Source of the DNA: a virus
Virus record (IMG/VR): IMGVR_UViG_3300017991_000085
Coordinates: 1-64,000 of that record
Direction: 5' to 3' (one strand)
DNA length: 64,000 nucleotides
In this document: piece after piece, positions 1-9,236 of the stretch
How positions within the stretch are numbered: position 1 is the first letter of the stretch
Layout of the letters: the number at the start of each line of letters is the position of its first letter
Made by a program: the position numbers and the translations under genes
The notes under the pieces: model-generated
Databases searched by the model: none
The model's input: the letters and a program-made list of their open reading frames with translations, nothing else
Told to the model about the DNA's origin: nothing

Positions 1-3000
1 CTTATTAGTTATTGAACTACCGGCGCCCTTCGATCTATCAGCAGCCCAAAACTGTGCTAAGTAGGGCGTTGTAAAAGCGGCAGCCTCAGTTGTTATGTTT
101 GAAAGAACACCAACCACTCTAACTGTGGCATTTGATGTAGCTTCCATCTCAGTCGCGATGCCGCCCTGACTTGTTCCACCAAGAGGGTTTGCAGAACCTG
201 TTCTTAGAATATAATTTGCCGATGCAGCACCGCCAACCCCCATTCTTGCTGCGAATTCTGAAGGATTGGTTGTCGAAAGATTAATCCCGTAATCGCCAGT
301 GAATGCTATATTGTCTGCTAAGAAAGCATTATTAACGCCTGAAGTTTGCGGAACGCCAGCATAAGCAATCTGTCGCGTAATAGTTGATGCCGCGCCCTTA
401 CCTGGATTATAGGCATAAAACCTAGCAAATACCGGGCAAGTAAACGCTACATTATTCGTAGTAGAGTTGACAGCGACCCCGTAAAAACTTGCTATAGCAG
501 AAGAATTAGCAATCGTATCTACCCGGATTCCCCGTTGGTTTGTTTCTGTTGTTGAGGTATTTGTTACAAGTAATACTGCATTAATATTTGGGCTACCATC
601 GCCAATCGCACAGCGCTTAGACCTATCAAAAGTCATAACAGGTGTGCTTAAGCTTACAGAGCCAATACAAAATTTAAGTTGATCCGAATCTTGAAAATCT
701 TGTCCGATAATCCAACTATTACTCGGTCTACTAAATCTTATAGCAGAATAAGCAGCGCTTGATCCGGCCCCGCTAATTGATACAACTGCTTTACTATCTG
801 CTGTATTAGAATTATTTACAACATTAAGAAAAACTGTTCCAGCATCTTCAGTTCGAGATACTGTAAAATCTCCGGCCGTATTAAAATAGCCAGAAAGTTG
901 GGTCGTCTGTTTGAACTCAATATAATCTGGTTTAGATCCATGGGTAGGTCCATACATCCAGATATTTCCACCGCTAGCAGATCCCGTTCCAGATGCTATT
1001 TTCAAAATACCATCGCTTGATTCACAATAAATAATCGAATCGCCAGTAGAAGACATCCCCAAACGCATCCAACGCTGGGTGGCTGATCCGCTAAAAATAG
1101 CAACTTCATATCCGCCGCCTGCAATACCTAAATAATCAGCACCGGCTCTATAAAGCCCAGTATCTGGATCAGAAGCAAATGTTATAGACGGGGCCGCAGC
1201 CGAACCATTAGGGAACTGCATAGGGCCAGCTAAATAACTTGGATTAGTTGTAGCAAGATAGATACCCCAGTCTCCTGTAAACGAAAGACTGTCTGTTAAG
1301 AGGGCATTATTAACGCCCTGAGTAGGCATCACTCCATAAAAAGCCACATCTCTTGTTATTGTGCTAGCCGCTCCTTTAGTCTTATTATAACTAGCAAATC
1401 CAACTCTAGAAGAACAAGTAAAAGAAGCATCTGCTGTTCCATGCGTGGCTACAAATCCAATAGAAGAAGTTGTGGCAGCAGAAGTAGCATTGTGTTCGAC
1501 TCTCACACCTTCTTGGATAACTCCTGAAAGCGGATTGGCTTGACCAATACGAAGAATATTCGATGAGCCGTAAGTTCCGCCTAACCCAACTGTACCTGCG
1601 ACTCGAAGCCAATTAGATGTCCCGCCAATATCAATGCTTCCAGCAAAATAACTCGGAGCTGTTCCTTCAGAATAAATTTGATAATTATTGGCAGCCCCCG
1701 ATTGAGCTCCAATCCTTAGCCCTGTTTTTGTAGTCCCAGTATTTAATGAACTAGACTCAATACAAATTAATGCATAATTAGTAACCGCTAGTGTTCCAGT
1801 TCCAACTAGACTTGGAGTCCCGGCATTAATTGACGAACTCCACGAAGATGAATTATTTGTATATGTTACTCCAACTGGGACTGTATAAGCTATTCCAGCA
1901 CTGTGAAGCGTTCGATGATTCCCGGTATCCGCAATATCAGTTGTTATGGTTCGATATAGATTAAAACGCCCTCCACTGCGACTCCCTGCTAAAACTTCAT
2001 CTGTTCCCCAAAGAGCTCTTGCCTCTAAAGCAGCGTAGTAATGCCCTGCGTCTCCAGATGGCATTACTTTATAAACTAAAAGAGCAGCATTATCTTCGTA
2101 AAGCGGAACTGTAGTTCCAATTCTTACTGAATCTGCAAAATAACTAGGACTTGTTCCCGAACTATAAAGTTGCCAATTATTTGTAGCTCCGGTTTGAGCA
2201 CCAATATAGATACCGTACTTATTTGTACCTGTATCTACCGAATCGTCATTAATGGCAATTTTTCTGTAATCAGTATAATCAATTGCCCCGCCCCCAGCGA
2301 TATTCATAGCCTCAACCCAAATATCACTCAAAATGCCAGAAGCATTTGTTACAGTTTGGCCTGCAGCGACCGAAAACGTTTTACCAACATCAATACCGCG
2401 AATTGTATTCGTATCGGTGACTGAAGTCGTGATGGTTCTTCCACCCTTAACTTCCAATCCGACTTGACCGCTGCCAATATTAGAATCTGCAGTTTGTTCA
2501 GTTTTAATATCGACGCCATAAGCATGGCCATTCCCACTCCACAAACCGTAAACTTTCAACGGCCACCCATCGGTAGCCGCGTCCGGAACAATTCCGATTC
2601 CCATTCCATATGGGACATAAACATGGTAATCATTTTGAAGCTTTAAAGCAGTTCCAGCCGATCCTGCATTATAAGTCTGAAGTAGCATATGAGAGCTATT
2701 ATCGGCTCCATCGCGAACAACTTGAATGGCCCCAACATTAACCTCTGCGCCAGGAATGTCGGCATCTTCAAATGTAAAGTTGATTGATCCGCCAAATCCA
2801 TCGGCCATATTACCGGAGCATCTCGCTCTAGCTTCAAGAACGCGATAAACTCCAGTCGTCGCCGAACCAACCATTTCCGCAAGAAGAGCCATATCGGTTC
2901 CACCTTCAACGTGAAGACGCGCGCTGTCGGCCGCTGCAGAGGTATTCCCAATTTTTACATTCTTATTGGCATCAATAAGCTTTAGATAGGTTGTATTACC

Positions 3001-4530
3001 AACATTAACTTCAACCTCGCTCGGCTGCGATCCGTGAGCATCTCCGTATAAACGAAACTGTCCGCCTGCAGCTGATCCAGTATCTCCCGTAATAACTAAT
3101 CTTCCGGTACTGATTCCGTGAAAAATAGATACGCTAGATGCGGCTGGCATCCCCGATCCAACCTGAATTGAATTTCCAATCACCAATGCAGTGCTATCTA
3201 GACGCGGAACAGTTAAAGTTCCTTCATCGTCTAAGCGCATCAATTGGGTCCCATCTGGAGAATTCAATGTAGTCGAATTGGTTTTCCAAATGAAATCTGC
3301 AACGGTAGAATTGTTTCCATAATCAGAAATAAAATATACCGAAGCTGTTCCTTCACTAGCAATAGCAAACTGCTCATCATACGCCCTAATATGAGCAGTC
3401 ATTGTATTATCAGTAATCTGAAGATCAGATCCTTCGTCGCTACTAACAACCTTTAACGGGGCATCTCCGGCCGACGTTATTACCATTCCCAATGCGGTTA
3501 AAATTGCAATATTGGGGTCTTTTATTAATTTTCCAGTAACTCCATCAAATACTGGAATTGAATTGTCTACTGAAACTGCCGGGCCTTGCACGTCTCCTGC
3601 CGCTGAAGTATCAATTGAAACCCACGCTCCATTCAAATATAATAGAAGAGCATGATCTCCTGTATTATCATAGTAGAGATCTCCATTAGTAGGAACCCCC
3701 GGAGCTGCTCCCTGAGGAGTTAACGAAAGATATGTTCCGACAGTTACATTTCCTGTAGTGAGGACTTGATCTCCAAATCTTACCTTCCCTGTATTAGTAT
3801 AAATCGCGTAATTATTTGTTCCGCCTGCAATTGTTCCAACATAAAGCCCATATTTATTGGTAACGCCTACGACCGAATTTGCTTTAATATAAGCCGCGGC
3901 GGCATGAGAGATAGCTAAACTACCAGAGCCGGCATTTTCAATTCCATTAAGAACTAAATCGACCACACCCATAGTCCCGTCACTATGAGTATAAGTAACC
4001 ACTCCTCCATCTGGATCTAAAACGGATTTTAACTCTAAAGCTGTTAAAATTCCGGCAGTGTCTTCAGTGCTGGTAGATACTTTACGTCTAATTTCAGAGT
4101 AAATTGTAGATTGATTTACTGTATTGGCTGAATCTGAATCAAGCAATAGTTTGGCGCCAATAGTTGTATCTACTGATCCAGCTGTTGCTTCGTTGTAAGC
4201 AGTTAGTTTTTCGCTATTTCCTTTTACTGTGGTAGTCAAGCCAATTCGTAAAGCATTTCCTCCTGAATTGGTCGGAGCGACGCCAATACCAATATTTCCC
4301 GATTCAAGATTAACTACAAGAATATTATCAACTTTAGTGGAATCATCGTCTTTAACGGAATACAATTTATAGTTTCCGCCAGATACGACTTCGCGAATCG
4401 TTTTTTTATCAAGCGCGCCACTTAGATCTTTTATTGTGCGCAAAGGATCTGCGACACTAGTCTGAGTAATATTCCGTTGGACCAGTAAGTCTCTTTCTAC
4501 GGTCTGATCGCCTTTAAGCTTTCTAGGCAT
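1..4530 (-). CDS. Giant repetitive tail fibre protein, partial (C-terminus beyond window)
   Basis: The minus frame is open from an ATG at 4530 to the window edge, at least 1510 codons without a stop; I checked the frame line by line. GGAG lies just upstream of the start. The N-terminus contains a KGDQTVERDL segment resembling the start of the 4929 gene, so it may dock to the same site. The body is Gly/Ser/Thr/Asn/Ala-rich with recurring phrases such as TNPSYLAG, GANxxALL, TGLYRAGADYLGIAGGG and SKGAxSxIT, typical of trimeric beta-rich fibre shafts. At least three related units of about 110-120 residues occupy roughly bases 1-1600. Being last in the baseplate operon fits a receptor-binding or whisker fibre. 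The C-terminal tip (possibly a self-cleaving chaperone) is not visible. Confidence 0.85.
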   Translation of the reverse strand, partial: MPRKLKGDQTVERDLLVQRNITQTSVADPLRTIKDLSGALDKKTIREVVSGGNYKLYSVKDDDSTKVDNILVVNLESGNIGIGVAPTNSGGNALRIGLTTTVKGNSEKLTAYNEATAGSVDTTIGAKLLLDSDSANTVNQSTIYSEIRRKVSTSTEDTAGILTALELKSVLDPDGGVVTYTHSDGTMGVVDLVLNGIENAGSGSLAISHAAAAYIKANSVVGVTNKYGLYVGTIAGGTNNYAIYTNTGKVRFGDQVLTTGNVTVGTYLSLTPQGAAPGVPTNGDLYYDNTGDHALLLYLNGAWVSIDTSAAGDVQGPAVSVDNSIPVFDGVTGKLIKDPNIAILTALGMVITSAGDAPLKVVSSDEGSDLQITDNTMTAHIRAYDEQFAIASEGTASVYFISDYGNNSTVADFIWKTNSTTLNSPDGTQLMRLDDEGTLTVPRLDSTALVIGNSIQVGSGMPAASSVSIFHGISTGRLVITGDTGSAAGGQFRLYGDAHGSQPSEVEVNVGNTTYLKLIDANKNVKIGNTSAAADSARLHVEGGTDMALLAEMVGSATTGVYRVLEARARCSGNMADGFGGSINFTFEDADIPGAEVNVGAIQVVRDGADNSSHMLLQTYNAGSAGTALKLQNDYHVYVPYGMGIGIVPDAATDGWPLKVYGLWSGNGHAYGVDIKTEQTADSNIGSGQVGLEVKGGRTITTSVTDTNTIRGIDVGKTFSVAAGQTVTNASGILSDIWVEAMNIAGGGAIDYTDYRKIAINDDSVDTGTNKYGIYIGAQTGATNNWQLYSSGTSPSYFADSVRIGTTVPLYEDNAALLVYKVMPSGDAGHYYAALEARALWGTDEVLAGSRSGGRFNLYRTITTDIADTGNHRTLHSAGIAYTVPVGVTYTNNSSSWSSSINAGTPSLVGTGTLAVTNYALICIESSSLNTGTTKTGLRIGAQSGAANNYQIYSEGTAPSYFAGSIDIGGTSNWLRVAGTVGLGGTYGSSNILRIGQANPLSGVIQEGVRVEHNATSAATTSSIGFVATHGTADASFTCSSRVGFASYNKTKGAASTITRDVAFYGVMPTQGVNNALLTDSLSFTGDWGIYLATTNPSYLAGPMQFPNGSAAAPSITFASDPDTGLYRAGADYLGIAGGGYEVAIFSGSATQRWMRLGMSSTGDSIIYCESSDGILKIASGTGSASGGNIWMYGPTHGSKPDYIEFKQTTQLSGYFNTAGDFTVSRTEDAGTVFLNVVNNSNTADSKAVVSISGAGSSAAYSAIRFSRPSNSWIIGQDFQDSDQLKFCIGSVSLSTPVMTFDRSKRCAIGDGSPNINAVLLVTNTSTTETNQRGIRVDTIANSSAIASFYGVAVNSTTNNVAFTCPVFARFYAYNPGKGAASTITRQIAYAGVPQTSGVNNAFLADNIAFTGDYGINLSTTNPSEFAARMGVGGAASANYILRTGSANPLGGTSQGGIATEMEATSNATVRVVGVLSNITTEAAAFTTPYLAQFWAADRSKGAGSSITNK

Positions 4531-4556
4531 TCTAGGCTCCTAATATATACAAATCG

Positions 4557-4850
4557 TTACTTTACTTCTTCTAATGATTTTAGTATTGCAGCAGGCTGAT
4601 CAAAGGTTCCATCGCTATTCTCAAGATATTTAATTGTAAGCTCAATCTTATATTTTTTATCAAGATCAAGTTTAGAAAGATCAACAAGCTCTTTTTTTAC
4701 AACAAAATGTCTGATATCATCAATGGTTTGCTCGTCATTGTTCTTATAGGGGCTATTCCACTCAAGAACTTCAATATCGGTTTTATCCCTATTAACACGA
4801 ATGACCGCTCTTTGATCAAAACTATACGTTTCTAGTGTATCTTTTTTCAT
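4557..4850 (-). CDS. Hypothetical protein between fibre genes
   Basis: 97 residues, ATG with GGAG 7 bases upstream. Acidic, mixed alpha/beta composition with segments IEVLEWNSPYKNND and KKYKIELTIKYLEN. No family recognised. It lies between the small tail protein at 4929 and the giant fibre, and is separated from the former by a perfect 11-bp hairpin. A fibre assembly helper or small virion protein is possible from position only. Confidence 0.6.
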   Translation of the reverse strand: MKKDTLETYSFDQRAVIRVNRDKTDIEVLEWNSPYKNNDEQTIDDIRHFVVKKELVDLSKLDLDKKYKIELTIKYLENSDGTFDQPAAILKSLEEVK

Positions 4851-4886
4851 TTTATTTCTCCTTTTGTTTTATTTTACTAATAGAGC

Positions 4887-4913
4887 GTTGGGCTAGCGTT
4901 AAGCTAGCCCAAC
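4887..4913 (-). repeat. Perfect 11-bp inverted repeat (hairpin) between tail genes
   Basis: GTTGGGCTAGC, a 5-base loop, then the exact reverse complement. It sits in the only gap between the 4929 and 4557 genes. No T-run follows on either strand, so a classical intrinsic terminator is not supported. An mRNA processing or stability hairpin, or a Rho-assisted terminator limiting read-through into the fibre gene, is more likely. Confidence 0.65.
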
Positions 4914-4928
4914 ACCTACTATTATCAA

Positions 4929-5564
4929 TTACACAAGGACAATTTTGCCCGCAAATCGAAGATCAGGATCCTCGGTAGTGCGAAAAGCAGCATCGCCCGA
5001 AGCATTAATGCTAAGCTGATCAACGTCAACAATCAGATCATTACCGCCCGACGTCTCAAAAATCTGAACAATCGGATCGGCTCCACGACTATGAGACGCA
5101 TTAGTCACTGTAATGGTATAGTAACCACCAGCGGCTGCGCCCCAACTCGCACCAGCATCAAACGTTGATGTATAGCGCGTAGCAACGAGAGATAGATCAT
5201 CTTCAAGGAAGTTCACATACCACTCCCCAGCAGCATCTGAATTATCAACACATGTAAAAGAATAAGCTTTTCCAACCGCAACGGTTTTCAATGCACCAGC
5301 TTGATCATCTTTAACATTGAGACTATCAGTTGAGCCAAAGTTCTGAATAATGACCATCCAGCCTTCACTGAGCGTAGTCGCATCAGGAAGGGTAACAGTT
5401 TGCTCTCCGAGGTCGTCAGTTGTAAGCCTTTGCCACTTGTGCGAATGAAGGTCCAAAATTCGCTCTGCATCTAGTGCGGCAGGCTGAATAAGGCCTTCAT
5501 TAACTCTGCGATCAGCATCAAGAGTTCTTTTAACCCTAAGATCGCCTTTTACTTCTTTCGCCAT
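4929..5564 (-). CDS. Small tail/baseplate appendage protein
   Basis: 211 residues, ATG with a GGGAGA ribosome site. It starts with KGDLRVKRTLDAD, like the KGD..V.R.L start of the giant fibre. The middle contains HKWQRLTTDD, common in phage proteins that wrap onto fibre tips, and the C-terminus ends in PDLRFAGKIVLV, matching the end of the 5640 protein. This suggests a beta-sandwich appendage decorating the baseplate or fibre. The exact role is not recognised. Confidence 0.65.
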   Translation of the reverse strand: MAKEVKGDLRVKRTLDADRRVNEGLIQPAALDAERILDLHSHKWQRLTTDDLGEQTVTLPDATTLSEGWMVIIQNFGSTDSLNVKDDQAGALKTVAVGKAYSFTCVDNSDAAGEWYVNFLEDDLSLVATRYTSTFDAGASWGAAAGGYYTITVTNASHSRGADPIVQIFETSGGNDLIVDVDQLSINASGDAAFRTTEDPDLRFAGKIVLV

Positions 5565-5602
5565 TTACACATCTCCCTTTCATTAATGAACAGTTAGACT
5601 AA

Positions 5603-5627
5603 CTTATATTGAACGTTACAATATAAG
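5603..5627 (-). repeat. Perfect 9-bp inverted repeat downstream of the 5640 gene
   Basis: CTTATATTG, 7-base loop, CAATATAAG. A palindromic GTTAGACTAAC lies next to it at about 5592-5602. It follows the stop of the 5640 gene on the transcribed strand; no clear T-run, so role as terminator is uncertain. Confidence 0.45.
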
Positions 5628-5639
5628 CACTTATTTATT

Positions 5640-6359
5640 TTATTGTACGCGTAAAATATTTGCATGTCCCGCAAACCTTAAATCGGGGACAGACGGTACA
5701 ATAATTCGAAGGTTATTATTATCATACTTTAATTTTGTAATAATAACCTGCTGTCCAGTATCGTCATATACCTCACAAACGATGTTACTGGAACCAGCGT
5801 TGTGAGGAAAATTTACATAATAAGTAGCTCCATCAAGAACCCATGAAGTAGTCGAATTAAAATTAAATACTTGTCCGGGAACATTAGGATCGTCAGCTTG
5901 TACAACAACAATCAAACCAGAAAACCGCGTATCGGGGACCGCAGTTACTTCAATCCGAATAGTGTTCCCATCAATAACAGTTTTAGCGTCTACATTAACT
6001 TCCTCATTAAAATTATCATAAACTGTACAAAACACTTGAGTGGAGCCCAAATTGTGTTGAAAATCTATATAATAAATATCCCCACTTAGCGTCCAATTAG
6101 TAGTCCCATTAAAACTAGAAGAATATCCATCAGGAGTTGCAAGAGCTCCGCCCTGAAGAACTCCATTGACAGCTGTAACTAAGCCATTTAAATTATCAAC
6201 TTTTAACTCTTGCTGAACTTCAACTTGCCCAGTGGCATTGTGAACTCGAATAAGCTCAACCCCGCCAGCCGTAATAATAGTATCTCCTGAAGGATACTCT
6301 TGATAAATTAAAGTTTTCTTAAGTTTAGATGATTGTTTATCGCCTAACTTTAGAGCCAT
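5640..6359 (-). CDS. Tail appendage protein with two tandem beta domains
   Basis: 239 residues, ATG with AGGAT upstream. After a short N-terminal region (1-80), two domains of about 75 residues repeat the pattern FNxTTxWxLxGxxYYxxFxHNxGSxxxxCxVYD ... RIxVxxVPDxRFxG, at roughly residues 82-160 and 165-237. Such tandem domains are seen in phage baseplate or fibre-associated proteins and probably mediate oligomerisation or surface binding. Immediately downstream of the 365-residue appendage protein. Confidence 0.65.
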   Translation of the reverse strand: MALKLGDKQSSKLKKTLIYQEYPSGDTIITAGGVELIRVHNATGQVEVQQELKVDNLNGLVTAVNGVLQGGALATPDGYSSSFNGTTNWTLSGDIYYIDFQHNLGSTQVFCTVYDNFNEEVNVDAKTVIDGNTIRIEVTAVPDTRFSGLIVVVQADDPNVPGQVFNFNSTTSWVLDGATYYVNFPHNAGSSNIVCEVYDDTGQQVIITKLKYDNNNLRIIVPSVPDLRFAGHANILRVQ

Positions 6360-6363
6360 TTTT

Positions 6364-7461
6364 TTATCCTATGAGTCGATCGATTATAATAATATCGCTT
6401 CCATCTCGCTTCACAACAATATATCGATTATCCTGATCGACATATGAACTGCTTGCAACAGTTTGAAAAACGATATTTGTTGTTTGAGTCGGGTCAATAT
6501 CGATAAATGCAATCTCTCCGGCCCCAATTGATAGCGGACTCCCTGCTGCTAAAATTGTATTAACAAAAGCAACCCCTGTAATGTCAATAGTGAAATCAGA
6601 GGTCCATGTCATATCAGATCCATCCCAAGCGATAGTTCCGCCTCCACGTAAAAACAACTCTCTTCCCAATTGGCTAATCGAAGTAGGAGTGGGATCAGTC
6701 CACGAAACGCCGACCGCACTTCCAAACTTGATTACTTTCAATTCAGTCATGACAGCATCGGCCCAATCCTTGAACGACTGAATTTGCTTGTCTCCTTTAA
6801 GAATTTCACTGCCATCGGGCGCTAAATCGCTGTTAGGTTCTCCTCTACTCGTCCAAGGAAACTCATAATCTTCATCGTAAGGTTCTCCGGGAACAAGTCT
6901 AAAAAACAAATTTCTACTATCAATGGCTGAAGTAATGCTTCCGGCGGCTACGGCGACCTTATAGAGGGGAACTTTTGTCCCGCCACTAAATCCTGTCGTA
7001 TTAACAGTAATCGTAGCAACAATATTTTCAACCGTATCGATAATCTGAGTATAGTCCGCTCCCTCTCCGGCATTTGCATTTGGATCTCTGAATGTCCTCG
7101 TTGCTGGGACTGCGGGCTCTCTTGAGATATCTAATTCAATGTAATTTGTTTGCCCATCGGTTAAAGTAATTTCTTCAGCTGCAACTAAAGACGACCCAAC
7201 ATAAAAACTAGGGCCAGAAGAATCTGTATGAAGAATGGTAGACTCTTCCATTTTTATATAAACAGGAGAAGCAGTTGGAGTCCTTTGTGTTAATGCCGCA
7301 TCATCAAAAATTTCAAACCCATTAATTATAGCGGTAGAGCTAGTAAAAATCCTTCGAAACATTTGATTGAAATCATCACAAACAAACGTCTCTATATTAT
7401 CATAATCTGTCTTGTCTAATCGTTCTTGAGGTCTTATTCTTGTTTTTTGCAGAACGGCCAT
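6364..7461 (-). CDS. Baseplate-attached tail fibre/appendage protein
   Basis: 365 residues, ATG with GGAGG 5 bases upstream. The N-terminal half (RPQERLDKTDYDNIETF, later YIKMEESTILH) fits a baseplate-attachment domain. The C-terminal about 90 residues (TWTSDFTIDI ... AFIDIDPTQTTNI ... YVDQDNRYIVVKRDGSDIIIIDRLIG) are clearly paralogous to the C-terminus of the 28415 protein. First gene of the fibre group and preceded by a candidate promoter, so it may be transcribed separately from the baseplate genes. Confidence 0.65.
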   Translation of the reverse strand: MAVLQKTRIRPQERLDKTDYDNIETFVCDDFNQMFRRIFTSSTAIINGFEIFDDAALTQRTPTASPVYIKMEESTILHTDSSGPSFYVGSSLVAAEEITLTDGQTNYIELDISREPAVPATRTFRDPNANAGEGADYTQIIDTVENIVATITVNTTGFSGGTKVPLYKVAVAAGSITSAIDSRNLFFRLVPGEPYDEDYEFPWTSRGEPNSDLAPDGSEILKGDKQIQSFKDWADAVMTELKVIKFGSAVGVSWTDPTPTSISQLGRELFLRGGGTIAWDGSDMTWTSDFTIDITGVAFVNTILAAGSPLSIGAGEIAFIDIDPTQTTNIVFQTVASSSYVDQDNRYIVVKRDGSDIIIIDRLIG

Positions 7462-7492
7462 TTTTCCTCCAACTACATCAATACATTATAAT

Positions 7493-7522
7493 ATTATATT
7501 ATATTTGTGTGGTCGTTTTAAA
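7493..7522 (-). promoter_or_regulatory. Candidate promoter TTTAAA-18-TATAAT before fibre genes
   Basis: On the minus strand TTTAAA is followed after exactly 18 bases by TATAAT, the same spacing as the two stronger copies at 30515 and 58870. The -35-like box lies just after the stop of the 7526 gene. The region is very AT-rich, so chance matches are possible; the shared spacing raises it above background. Confidence 0.45.
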
Positions 7523-7525
7523 TTA

Positions 7526-9235
7526 TTAATCTCGACAAAGATTAAACAAATACTCTGGGGTATTAATAATAAACCTTATGACAACTCCCGCTGCTTTAAT
7601 TTGTCTAATCAACGTTTGAGCGACTAGTCTGGCCTCTTGAGGGTCAACCATATATACTGGCTTGTCAATCCCACTTGAGCGAGGAATGTGAGGTGTCAAA
7701 TCAGGGTCTAACAAATTAATTGTATCCCCGGCAGTATGATCGTATTGAAAAATATGTCCTGGATCAATTAACAAGCTTGAATTAGTTGGCCTTCCGCGGT
7801 ATGCAATTGGACCCTCTTCATTTGCTCTGCCAAAATTAAACACCAGATACCCGCTAGCATCAGGAATATCACTGGAATCATCGGCCACAATAATCGGATA
7901 AATGTTCCCTGTTGTAATTGCTTGATTCAAAATTGTCTTTTCTCTTTGAACTGTATAAGGAGAATCTGCAGGGTCATATACAAATGACCCAATCCAGTTT
8001 TCGTAGAAAACAACAAATCCGTTTTTCCCGGTCGCTATAGACACTCTCGACAGATCAACAGCAGCTCCAAATTGCAAAATAACGTTATTAATTCCAGTCG
8101 TATGAGATTGAATGGTGAATTCCTCTGTATTCTGCGAAAAGGTTTTACCTACATATACATCAGCGACAACTTGATTATCAAAATCGCACGTGACGGTTTT
8201 TCCCACGTTATCTACAGCAGTAACGATTCCGTTGTCAGAATGAAAAAAATGGCTATTAGCTAAACCAATAGCAGGAGCTAAATCTGGAATTATTACAACG
8301 ATTTCTCTGTTATTTACCTCATAAATAACCGTCGGAGATGGCAAATCAGATATTAGTTTTTCGCCAGTTTCAAATTGTAAGATTATATTAGCCGATCCGC
8401 CAGTAACACTAATAGATCCCGCCGCGCCGGGAGTATCGGTTCTCAGATTCAATTGAGGGACATTAGTTTCACTATTCACTACGTCGGCTACAACAACTTC
8501 GCTTTGATCATTTATTAGCTCTATAAGCTCATCGACCGTTGCCGCGGAAGTATCGCTGAAATACGTGGGATCAAAATCTAAGATAATACCTCGTTCTGCA
8601 TCGCAATCTAATTCTAACACTTTAGAAGTATACACAACTCCTACACCGGAAGCCGCGCTTCCTCTATACTTAGTAGCCAAAGACAAGGTATTATTATCAA
8701 TAATTCTAATTACTTTGACAAAGAAACTATTATCGTCTGTTGACAGTTTAATATACTGTCCTACGGTAATCTCGGCTATAAAAAAAGTCCCAGCTCCAAT
8801 AATAGTATTGGAGTCGTTAACAAAAGAAACCGTCCCCGTCAAAGGAATCGAAGTTCCAAAATTATAAGGCTCGGAGGTTTGAGCAGTTATGTTCGCCCTC
8901 GAAAATAAAGGACCCCAAAAAATATCAAGCAGCTTATACATTGTCACTAAGACCTGCTTAGGATCAAAACTCATAACAGGAACTAGCTGTCTAAATTGGT
9001 CGTCAGATAAATTAGCTGCTAAAGGCTTACTAACACCAACATTTGATCCTAATGCTGTTAGATATTTATCGCTTGCCAAATTAACAAAAATCTGATTTTT
9101 TGCTTCTTCAATTTGCAAAACTAAATTTTCGTTTTCTTGAGCCCAAGCTTCAACTAGGCCTCGAACGAAAGACCCCTGGATCCTGGTCGGGTACATATTA
9201 GGAATAGTTTTAATATAGCGATCTAATTTACTCAT
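7526..9235 (-). CDS. Baseplate wedge protein
   Basis: 569 residues, ATG with an AGGA site. The N-terminus (LDRYIKTIPNMYPTRIQGSFVRGLVEAWAQENENLVLQ) followed by ASDKYLTALGSNVGV resembles the helical start of baseplate proteins encoded just after the J-like wedge protein (P2 gpI position). The remaining beta-rich region is insertion-like. Function from position: connects the baseplate wedge to tail fibres. Confidence 0.6.
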   Translation of the reverse strand: MSKLDRYIKTIPNMYPTRIQGSFVRGLVEAWAQENENLVLQIEEAKNQIFVNLASDKYLTALGSNVGVSKPLAANLSDDQFRQLVPVMSFDPKQVLVTMYKLLDIFWGPLFSRANITAQTSEPYNFGTSIPLTGTVSFVNDSNTIIGAGTFFIAEITVGQYIKLSTDDNSFFVKVIRIIDNNTLSLATKYRGSAASGVGVVYTSKVLELDCDAERGIILDFDPTYFSDTSAATVDELIELINDQSEVVVADVVNSETNVPQLNLRTDTPGAAGSISVTGGSANIILQFETGEKLISDLPSPTVIYEVNNREIVVIIPDLAPAIGLANSHFFHSDNGIVTAVDNVGKTVTCDFDNQVVADVYVGKTFSQNTEEFTIQSHTTGINNVILQFGAAVDLSRVSIATGKNGFVVFYENWIGSFVYDPADSPYTVQREKTILNQAITTGNIYPIIVADDSSDIPDASGYLVFNFGRANEEGPIAYRGRPTNSSLLIDPGHIFQYDHTAGDTINLLDPDLTPHIPRSSGIDKPVYMVDPQEARLVAQTLIRQIKAAGVVIRFIINTPEYLFNLCRD

Positions 9236-9236
9236 T

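Noticed and set aside
4887-4913. Intrinsic terminator before the giant fibre gene
   Set aside because: The hairpin is perfect but neither strand has a T-run after it, so it is listed only as an inverted repeat.
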